Below, one piece after another: positions 1-4,650 of a stretch of DNA of 9,682 nt. Within the stretch, counting starts at the first letter, position 1. Every line of letters starts with the position of its first letter. The notes under the pieces were generated by a model. The model searched no databases. It was not told the DNA's origin and saw only the letters and a program-made list of their open reading frames with translations. The stretch comes from an uncultured Roseburia sp. (GTDB taxonomy: Bacteria; Bacillota; Clostridia; Lachnospirales; Lachnospiraceae). The stretch lies in NCBI GenBank assembly GCA_947057405.1, contig CAMSEJ010000065.1:1-9682 (forward strand), in the 5' to 3' direction. The translations under genes and the position numbers were made by a program.

Positions 1-47
1 CTACACAAGGTACCACACTCTTTCCCTACACGACGCTCTTCCGATCT
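1..47 (+). other. Illumina P5/i5 sequencing adapter (assembly contamination)
   Basis: This is not genomic DNA. Bases 15-47 match the TruSeq Read 1 adapter, starting ACACTCTTTCCC and ending in GCTCTTCCGATCT. Bases 1-6 (CTACAC) are the last bases of the P5 flow-cell sequence, and the eight bases between (7-14, AAGGTACC) sit exactly where the i5 index belongs. The order P5 tail, index, Read 1 primer, insert is the correct library order, so the insert begins at base 48. The likely origin is a read that ran through a short fragment and was not trimmed before assembly. The region should be masked. Confidence 0.98.
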
Positions 48-106
48 CCATCCGTGGCAGGGCATTGCTGGAATTGAATGGGATTCTTAAGAGCCACTAA
101 CTCCTG

Positions 107-331
107 TTACAGGGCAAACGCCGCATCCCCTGCCCTCTGGCTGACTGCTGTTTTGACAAGCTTTTGGTTGAGGTTTGTTGATTGGCCGTGGATTTCGGCA
201 GGGCTGCAGACTCTCGGCTTGCAGGGCGAATGCCGCTTGCCATGTCCCCCCCGGCTGACTGCTGTTTTGACAGGCTTTTGGATGAGATTTGTTGACTGGC
301 GGTAGATTTGGCAGGACTGCAGACTCACAGC
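107..331. repeat. Two tandem copies of a ~113-base unit
   Basis: Copy 1 is about 107-218 and copy 2 about 219-331, with a third partial start near 332 (TTACAGGA). Each copy begins TTACAGGG or TTGCAGGG and contains GGCTGACTGCTGTTTTGACA (at 139 and again at 253), then a CTTTTGG...TTTGTTGA...TTGGCAGG-type stretch and GCTGCAGACTC or ACTGCAGACTC. By eye the copies are about four-fifths identical, with small indels near 131-138 and 243-252. One segment (124-145) recurs at 4594-4615, so the unit belongs to a dispersed family. Its function is unknown; a non-coding repeat is the simplest reading. Confidence 0.8.
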
Positions 332-442
332 TTACAGGATTTTGATAACGGAGCCGGAAGGAGGCTGCGGCAGAGGGGGAGGCAGTACGGGCATTGTGAC
401 GGAATTTAGAATTTCTTAACAATCCCTGCGAAATCCAGGAAT

Positions 443-463
443 CCACGGACAGGACGTCCGTGG
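443..463. repeat. Perfect 8-bp hairpin in the loop of the long inverted repeat
   Basis: CCACGGAC (443-450) and GTCCGTGG (456-463) are exact reverse complements around a 5-base spacer. The hairpin lies inside the loop of the larger inverted repeat and is followed almost at once by a second hairpin. There is no T-run on either side, so it is not an intrinsic terminator. Confidence 0.7.
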
Positions 464-465
464 AA

Positions 466-498
466 GCCCGAATGCGCCATGGATGGCGCGTTTCGGGC
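466..498. repeat. Second hairpin in the loop of the long inverted repeat
   Basis: GCCCGAATGCGCCAT (466-480) pairs with ATGGCGCGTTTCGGGC (483-498) with one mismatch or bulge near the middle and a 2-base spacer. The spacer is short for an RNA loop, so the top pairs would open. With the hairpin at 443-463 it gives the element a branched, two-stem interior, which is more than a simple transposon end would need. Confidence 0.65.
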
Positions 499-639
499 GG
501 TTCCGTCCGCATTTGATTATCCAATGGGATTGTTTAGAAATACTTAATTCCGGAGCACAGCCCGTACTGGCCTCCCCCTCTGCCGCAGCCTCCTTCCGGC
601 GGCGCGATACCAAAACCTCTCCCCCTAACACATCTTCGT

Positions 640-673
640 AAAAAACAAGACTGCCCAAACGGTAAACAGTCTT
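640..673 (-). terminator. Rho-independent terminator after the nucleotidyltransferase gene
   Basis: Read on the minus strand, AAGACTG (673-667) pairs perfectly with CAGTCTT (653-647), with a further CC/GG pairing possible in the loop. A T-run (GTTTTTTAC, Ts at 645-640) follows one base after the stem. The stem starts inside the TAA stop codon of the nucleotidyltransferase gene, so the operon ends very tightly. Confidence 0.88.
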
Positions 674-1868
674 ATTTCTCTTTTCCGTATTTGCGCATAA
701 CACGCAGTTCGTCCCGAATTTTTTTCTTGCCGAACAGGCGGCGGAAAAACCGATATATCAAAAAGAACGGGATTAATATCCGGTGCTTTGCAAAAAACGG
801 CTCGTAGTTTTCAAACCATTCCATTGTCGGAAACAGACGGCGGTAAATGAAGCGCAGTTTGCTTCCTAAGCCTGTCCTGCCGCTTCCTTCCTGTGCTTCC
901 CGCATCCGGTTCTCTACAAAATTCTTTGTGGTCCCGTAAGCTCCGGAGCCTGCAAAATAAGAAAGCATTGCTTCCTCCTCTTTCGTAAGCCCTGCCTGCT
1001 GCGGCCAAACCGGCGAGGAAAACAGCTTCTTTGCCAGAACTCTGCTGTGTTCTTCAAAATCCGCAATCCCCATCTTCTCCGCTTCACGCTTCAGATACTC
1101 CCAGTTCATTGTTTTGCCCTTTGCTTCGGTAAATACATAGGCATCTGCCAATGACCGGAGCCCGACTCCGCTGTGGCTGTAGTGCTTGTAGGTGTGTGCC
1201 GTCATATAAAGGTAAAAATCCTCGTCCGTAAAGTGATACCGGAACGATGTCCCTTCGTCCGCCGACAACCGTTCTTTTATATTCTTATAATAACCGTACC
1301 ATGCCCCGCCGCTGTACTGGCCGAACAGGGACGTGTGCATTTCAAAGTTATAAATGGGGGGCTTCATAAATACATCGTGGTTGGACTTGCCGCAGACCTC
1401 CACGTCGTATCCCCGCTGCTCCATTATCTCTGCCAGCCGCTTCTGGCCGTTCGGATCGTAAAGTATATCGTTGTCCGCCATCTGGCGCATTCCGTATTTC
1501 GGGTAAAGGCCCTGTAAGACACTTCCCTTTAACGGCATATGCCAGATGCCCGCCTGCTCCATTTCCGCAAAGATCTGTTCGCGCTCCGCGTCTAAGAGCA
1601 TATTTTTGCGGATCGCTTTTGCCCTGGCGTCATGCCACTTTTTTGCCACCGCAGGATCTGCGGCCGAAAACGCGTCCGTCTGCTCAAGCGCCATGCATAC
1701 CATGGCCGTCAGGCTGTGGAACTGGCACATCCGGTACAGCTTTTTTAAATCCATCCGCCCCGTCCGCCCGGCATCCGGCTGTACGCCGTGCAGGGCGCAG
1801 GCGCACAAATAGACGATATCGCATGCCAGATCAAACCGGATATCATCCGAAGCCTGTATGCCGCTCAT
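672..1868 (-). CDS. Nucleotidyltransferase family protein (NTP_transf_5-like)
   Basis: This 398-residue protein resembles the uncharacterised nucleotidyltransferases of Pfam family NTP_transf_5, which are often found beside RiPP genes. The catalytic region is visible as MPLKGSVLQGLYPKYGMRQM (111-130) followed by ADNDIL (131-136). K114-G115-S116 and the D132-x-D134 pair match the usual KG...DxD metal and nucleotide signature. FEMHTSLF (175-182) and HTYKHYSHSGVGLRSLADAY (225-244) fit the downstream conserved helices of the family. The C-terminus (about 363-385) is strongly hydrophobic and basic and may touch the membrane. The ATG overlaps the PqqD stop as ATGA, with GGGGAG five bases upstream, which suggests translational coupling. 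The substrate is unknown; in lasso-peptide clusters a related enzyme has been seen but its role is not settled. Confidence 0.85.
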   Translation of the reverse strand: MSGIQASDDIRFDLACDIVYLCACALHGVQPDAGRTGRMDLKKLYRMCQFHSLTAMVCMALEQTDAFSAADPAVAKKWHDARAKAIRKNMLLDAEREQIFAEMEQAGIWHMPLKGSVLQGLYPKYGMRQMADNDILYDPNGQKRLAEIMEQRGYDVEVCGKSNHDVFMKPPIYNFEMHTSLFGQYSGGAWYGYYKNIKERLSADEGTSFRYHFTDEDFYLYMTAHTYKHYSHSGVGLRSLADAYVFTEAKGKTMNWEYLKREAEKMGIADFEEHSRVLAKKLFSSPVWPQQAGLTKEEEAMLSYFAGSGAYGTTKNFVENRMREAQEGSGRTGLGSKLRFIYRRLFPTMEWFENYEPFFAKHRILIPFFLIYRFFRRLFGKKKIRDELRVMRKYGKEK

Positions 1869-2134
1869 CGCAGCTCCCCTTCGATTGCCCCAATGGATGC
1901 AAGCTGTTCAACAATTTTTTTCACGTCCTGCTCCATAACGGCGCGGGGAGCGTCATATTCCTTTGCCATCTCATCTACAATCTGTCCGATTGTCGTCTCT
2001 GATTTTAAGCGGTTTACAATAAATGCCGCCGTGCTGTTGCTGCGCACCAGCCCGGAAAATGCCCTGGTATCCGAAGACACCAAAATCTGCTCGCCGTCGC
2101 TTTCATGTGTAATAAATTCTTTTTTCAACTTCAT
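1865..2134 (-). CDS. PqqD-family peptide-binding protein (RiPP recognition element fold)
   Basis: This 89-residue protein has the form of a stand-alone PqqD-like protein: an N-terminal beta region (residues about 1-30), then the helical half with AAFIVNRLKSETTIGQIVDE and a C-terminal KIVEQLASIGAIEG. The pattern of a short core ending N..A..I...L....T..ei...l..ey, then a helix ending in L...G.I, is typical of the family. PqqD proteins bind the leader of a peptide substrate and present it to a modifying enzyme, so the partners are probably the kinase and the nucleotidyltransferase on either side. GGAGGA lies six bases before the ATG. The gene starts 15 bases after the kinase stop and overlaps the next gene by four bases. 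Which peptide it binds cannot be told from this window. Confidence 0.88.
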   Translation of the reverse strand: MKLKKEFITHESDGEQILVSSDTRAFSGLVRSNSTAAFIVNRLKSETTIGQIVDEMAKEYDAPRAVMEQDVKKIVEQLASIGAIEGELR

Positions 2135-2149
2135 ATCGTATCCTCCAAA

Positions 2150-2899
2150 TTACTGCATCCCCTGATATGCCGCTTCCGCCGCAGACGGATCCATATTGCA
2201 GCCCAGACGGTACAGCTTTACGTTTGCCGAAAGTCCATCAATTAAGCACATTACCTGCTTTAACCTGACCGGGTCCGCAGGCCGGATGCTCTGCTGCATC
2301 AGCATTGGCCAGGCTTCCCTGGCTGTGACCGGTGCTATGTGGTTTGTTTCGTCCCGCTCCAAAATACACACTGCCTTTAACGGAACCGCAATATTCGTAC
2401 TCAGACGGTGCTTGCCGTTCCAGGGCGTGCCGTAAGCGGTTGCCCCATGCTCCGTTACCCGAAGCAGCGGCTTGTCGTCATTGACCATCACGGCGCGCAC
2501 GCCGAACAGCTCCCGCCACAGACGGGTATGCGTGCTCTTGCCTGTCCCGCTTTTGGCGGTAAACAGATACGCGCTGTTGTCCACGGCAATGACCGACCCG
2601 TGAAACAAAAGCGTATCATAATCCAAAAGGCCCGCCGCGATTTTGCGGTAGAGCGCAAGCGTCTCCAGATACGCATTTGAATAATGATGCGCCGAATCCG
2701 CCTTCTGCCGTTCTTTGTCAATGTCGCCGGGCGCCACACAGACAGAAAATGCCGGCGCCTCTTCAGTCAGATATTCCCCGCAAAACGTCCGGGTCGATCC
2801 GTACAGGGCAGTCACACCGATGGGTACGCCTGCCAGTTTTACAATAAATTTAATTTCTTCCAATGGCCCATCCTCAGTTCTGATTGTTTTGCAACGCAT
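2150..2899 (-). CDS. HPr-kinase-like P-loop kinase (lasso-peptide kinase-type)
   Basis: The protein (249 residues from the ATG) resembles the C-terminal kinase domain of HprK/P and the kinases of RiPP clusters such as the paeninodin kinase. Visible motifs are LLFHGSVIA (97-105), a Walker A loop AKSGTGKST (115-123), VMVNDDKPLL (137-146) with the acidic pair D141-D142, and YGTPWNGK (156-163). The N-terminal HPrK domain is absent, so it is not the carbon-catabolite HPr kinase. The likely reaction is phosphorylation of a peptide or small molecule presented by the PqqD protein. The start is uncertain: the ATG at 2899 has no ribosome binding site, whereas a TTG at 2863 has GAGG eight bases upstream and would give 237 residues. 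It is the first gene of the cassette, 51 bases after the deacetylase stop if the ATG is used. Confidence 0.85.
   Translation of the reverse strand: MRCKTIRTEDGPLEEIKFIVKLAGVPIGVTALYGSTRTFCGEYLTEEAPAFSVCVAPGDIDKERQKADSAHHYSNAYLETLALYRKIAAGLLDYDTLLFHGSVIAVDNSAYLFTAKSGTGKSTHTRLWRELFGVRAVMVNDDKPLLRVTEHGATAYGTPWNGKHRLSTNIAVPLKAVCILERDETNHIAPVTAREAWPMLMQQSIRPADPVRLKQVMCLIDGLSANVKLYRLGCNMDPSAAEAAYQGMQ
2861..2875 (-). promoter_or_regulatory. Ribosome binding site and alternative TTG start of the kinase
   Basis: On the minus strand GAGG (2875-2872) is followed after eight bases by an in-frame TTG (2863-2861), codon 13 of the longer reading. The resulting N-terminus, MEEIKFIVKLAG, leads straight into the first strand of the domain. 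The upstream ATG has no purine-rich site near it. The sequence favours the TTG start, but gene callers usually penalise TTG. Confidence 0.45.
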
Positions 2900-2901
2900 C
2901 T

Positions 2902-2936
2902 AATGTAGCATATCTTTTGCGAAAATGCAATGGGAA
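2902..2936 (-). promoter_or_regulatory. Weak candidate promoter for the kinase cassette
   Basis: Two overlapping readings are possible on the minus strand. One is TTCCCA (2936-2931), an 18-base spacer and TATGCT (2912-2907). The other is TTGCAT (2930-2925), a 17-base spacer and TACATT (2907-2902). Neither is close to consensus. A transcript from either would leave almost no leader before the ATG at 2899 but a workable leader before the TTG at 2863. Read-through from the deacetylase is an equally good explanation for expression. Confidence 0.25.
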
Positions 2937-2950
2937 GGGGCTGGGAATCT

Positions 2951-4408
2951 TTATTTCACCCGCTGTACCGGCGGCCGGTCCGGATCCAGCACCGTCCCGG
3001 CATCAAATAAATCCCCGATATTATCCTGTTCCCCGATTGCATTAAAGTAAATCCGAAGCCCGTCCAGATTCCTGCGCCCCTGCCGCAGGTAATCCCTGCC
3101 AAACCAGGTCCGGTACAAATTAGAATCCACATTGCAGAACACGCGGTATCCCTGCTCACGCAAATAACGGTATTTGGCATTCGATTCCTCATAGTCTCCC
3201 CATTCGCCCAGATCCTGCCCGTGCGCAAACACAATCGCATCCGTTGGTCCCACAATCGGTTCCACATTCTCCCGCCATTTCTGCGTATCATACATCAGGC
3301 GTTCCAGCCCGACCTCTCCAATCCGGATATGCCCCCAGGTATGGCTGGCAAACTCCCAGCCCCCCGCCTTCATGGCGTCCGCCACCTGCTTTGCCCCTGC
3401 GCGCTCCTGTTCGATATCAAAATCCGGGTGCTCCGCCAGCCAGTTTTTCTTATCCTCATTGATATTTCCGTTAACATCCAGATAACTGTCATCCGTGCGG
3501 TATCCCAAAATTCCGTTATAACCGGTAAGAGCAATTAATCCCTTTGCTCCCCGGTAAGAGGCATCCGGATGCTCCTCAATAAACGCATCCAGCAGAGGCA
3601 CGACATCATAAGCTCCCCTGACATGCGTCCCGTCTTCCTCTATATACTCACAGATCGGCTTCCCGTTTTCGTCCAAAACCATCCGGGATGCGAACCCGTA
3701 ATTGTCATAACAGTGGTAATAACTCAAATCATCCTGCGAAAGCACATAAGCCCGCTTTCCCGGCGGCAGCATAATCCGGGCGGGCGAATACACCGTATTG
3801 CCGTTTTCGTCCGTCGTTTCCTCAATCAGATCGTGTATTCCGACAATCACATAACCTCTGTCGTACATTTCCTGCGTGATTTTCTCAAATTCACGGATCG
3901 TCGTCATCCACTGGTTGTTCCCGGCCGCCTGCGGATCCGTATCCTGTCCCGAAAATGCCCGGTCCGGATCGACCACCAGAGAATGGTAAAACACATGCGT
4001 TACCTCCTCCATAGAAACCGGTACGCAAGTCTCCTTCACTGCCCCGTAAGCAGCCGCCCGTTCCTGCATTCCGCTGTCCGTTTCATATCCTTCCGCCGCC
4101 GTAAGCAGCGCAATTGCCCCGTCATAATCATAGGAAGCCGCCATCCTCTCCGCCTGTTCGAGCACCTCCTGCCGCGCCCTGTCCTGCGCATCCTCCTGCG
4201 GTCCGTCCGCCTCCTGCGGCACAGGAAATGACATTCCCGCCCCGGCCAGTCCTGTTTTTGCCCGGCCGTCGTTTCCTCCGGCCCGAAAGCAGATCCGCCC
4301 CGCAATAAAAATCAGGCCCGCCGCAAGTACGCAGGCCAGCAGAGTTTTTTTCCGCAATCTGTACTTTTTTCTGCCCTTACTGTTTTTCTCCATACCGGTT
4401 TCTTTCAT
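2951..4408 (-). CDS. Membrane-anchored polysaccharide deacetylase (NodB-type) protein
   Basis: The 485-residue product has a basic start (RKKYRLRKK, 13-21), one membrane segment (about 22-40) and a Gly/Pro/Gln-rich linker, so the bulk should lie outside the membrane. Residues about 76-125 look helical and TPR-like (EQAERMAASYDYDGAIALL). A carbohydrate deacetylase (CE4/NodB) domain follows. Its first motif reads LSQDDLSYY (223-231) in place of the usual TFDDG, and the metal-binding HTWGH (356-360) fits H(S/T)xxH. D226/D227, H356 and H360 are the likely base and metal ligands. The substrate is probably a cell-wall or capsular glycan, but this is inferred. The ATG at 4408 has GGAGG only two bases away; a second in-frame ATG at 4393 has no close site. 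No terminator is seen before the kinase, so they may share a transcript. Confidence 0.85.
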   Translation of the reverse strand: MKETGMEKNSKGRKKYRLRKKTLLACVLAAGLIFIAGRICFRAGGNDGRAKTGLAGAGMSFPVPQEADGPQEDAQDRARQEVLEQAERMAASYDYDGAIALLTAAEGYETDSGMQERAAAYGAVKETCVPVSMEEVTHVFYHSLVVDPDRAFSGQDTDPQAAGNNQWMTTIREFEKITQEMYDRGYVIVGIHDLIEETTDENGNTVYSPARIMLPPGKRAYVLSQDDLSYYHCYDNYGFASRMVLDENGKPICEYIEEDGTHVRGAYDVVPLLDAFIEEHPDASYRGAKGLIALTGYNGILGYRTDDSYLDVNGNINEDKKNWLAEHPDFDIEQERAGAKQVADAMKAGGWEFASHTWGHIRIGEVGLERLMYDTQKWRENVEPIVGPTDAIVFAHGQDLGEWGDYEESNAKYRYLREQGYRVFCNVDSNLYRTWFGRDYLRQGRRNLDGLRIYFNAIGEQDNIGDLFDAGTVLDPDRPPVQRVK

Positions 4409-4440
4409 CTCCTCCGTAATTTAAGCCGCACACGGCGCAA
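4405..4440 (-). promoter_or_regulatory. Possible 11-codon arginine-rich leader ORF before the deacetylase
   Basis: A TTG at 4440 has AAGGAG (4454-4449) eight bases upstream. It opens a short frame reading MRRVRLKLRRR, six of eleven residues arginine. Its TGA stop overlaps the deacetylase ATG as ATGA, which would suit translational coupling and would explain the poor two-base spacing of the deacetylase's own site. The caution is that a GGAGGAG ribosome binding site itself reads as arginine codons, and the ORF is very short. It also conflicts with the TATAAT promoter reading just upstream. Confidence 0.22.
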
Positions 4441-4454
4441 AAAGCGGTCTCCTT

Positions 4455-4460
4455 ATTATA
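4455..4460 (-). promoter_or_regulatory. Candidate -10 box for the deacetylase
   Basis: A perfect TATAAT lies on the minus strand about 47 bases before the deacetylase ATG. No good -35 box stands 16-18 bases upstream: the best is CTGCAT (4483-4478), and that falls inside the hairpin at 4472-4487. The surrounding DNA is AT-rich, so chance is possible. Confidence 0.35.
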
Positions 4461-4463
4461 TGT

Positions 4464-4487
4464 AAAAAAAAGATTCTATGCAGAATC
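4464..4487 (-). terminator. Hairpin plus T8 between galT and the deacetylase
   Basis: On the minus strand GATTCT (4487-4482) pairs exactly with AGAATC (4477-4472) around the loop GCAT, and eight Ts follow directly (4471-4464). Three upstream Gs can add G-U pairs. The stem is short and AT-rich. It may be a second terminator behind galT, or an attenuator in a leader transcribed towards the deacetylase. Confidence 0.5.
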
Positions 4488-4571
4488 CCCACTCAAACCT
4501 GATACGATATAAAACCTCAAAAATTCCGCTCCTTCACCCCCTCTTTCTTCAAAAGGGAAATCTGACACCGT

Positions 4572-4615
4572 AAAAAACGCTGTCAGCCGGGGACATCCCC
4601 TGCCCCCTGGCTGAC
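4572..4615 (-). terminator. Rho-independent terminator after galT, built from a dispersed repeat
   Basis: On the minus strand GTCAGCCAGGGGG (4615-4603) pairs with CCCCGGCTGAC (4592-4582), apart from one bulged A, and is followed by AGCG and six Ts (4577-4572). It lies about 36 bases after the galT stop. The distal arm and loop (4594-4615) match bases 124-145 in the tandem repeat at 21 of 22 positions, so the terminator carries part of a dispersed repeat. Confidence 0.75.
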
Positions 4616-4650
4616 GTACCGCAGCAAATCTCCTGTTTTTGGCTGTCACA

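Larger units (their letters stand above)
337..617. repeat. Long imperfect inverted repeat with structured loop (MITE-like or structured RNA)
   Basis: The left arm (337-426) is the near reverse complement of the right arm (526-617). The core is perfect over 29 bases (354-382 against 571-599), then over 10 more (383-392 against 560-569) after a single inserted base. Pairing continues imperfectly inward to the AATCCC/GGGATT pair at 421-426 and 526-531, and outward to the GGATTTTG/CCAAAACC ends. The roughly 99-base loop holds two further hairpins. Such a symmetric element with no ORF fits a miniature inverted-repeat element or a large structured RNA. No clear target-site duplication was found and no transposase is present. 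Confidence 0.75.
48..639. other. Gene-free, repeat-rich intergenic region at the contig end
   Basis: No credible gene is seen in these 592 bases. Several reading frames stay open on both strands, but they cross repeat arms or the terminator, lack ribosome binding sites and resemble no family I recognise. The region holds two tandem copies of a roughly 113-base unit (107-331) and a long inverted repeat with a structured loop (337-617). Bases 48-106 show little else, except that 78-93 resembles bases 524-539 at the inner edge of the inverted repeat (14 of 16 bases). The genes to the right all read towards this region, so it lies downstream of the last operon. Confidence 0.7.

Noticed and set aside
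78..305. A 75-residue plus-strand frame over the tandem repeat with a repeated LTAVLT..W.RFVDW pattern.
   Set aside because: The pattern simply mirrors the DNA repeat; there is no ribosome binding site and no family likeness.
87..524. A 145-residue minus-strand frame just beyond the cassette, with an in-frame 38-residue repeat (NKxxPKACQNSSQP), tempting as a RiPP precursor with two cores.
   Set aside because: It lies behind a strong terminator, starts at TTG with no ribosome binding site, and runs through the inverted-repeat loop and left arm. The repeat copies show no clear excess of silent changes in this frame, and other frames are equally open. The 114-base repeat period keeps the frame by itself.
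337..617. Retron msr/msd, group II intron fragment or CRISPR array.
   Set aside because: There is no reverse transcriptase, no intron domain V-like motif and no regular short repeats with unique spacers; only one symmetric inverted repeat is present.
416..703. A 95-residue minus-strand frame overlapping the end of the nucleotidyltransferase gene, considered as a small Cys-containing precursor.
   Set aside because: It has no ribosome binding site at 703, reads through the terminator hairpin and the right arm of the inverted repeat, and overlaps a well-supported gene.
2922..2931. The decamer ATTGCATTTT occurs in the gaps before both the kinase (2931-2922) and the reductase (7308-7299), suggesting a shared operator.
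   Set aside because: Ten-base matches are expected by chance many times within a window of this size, and the sites have different positions relative to the genes.
3569..4231. A 220-residue plus-strand frame.
   Set aside because: It is antisense to the well-supported deacetylase, rich in Arg, His and Pro as expected of a shadow frame, and has no family likeness.
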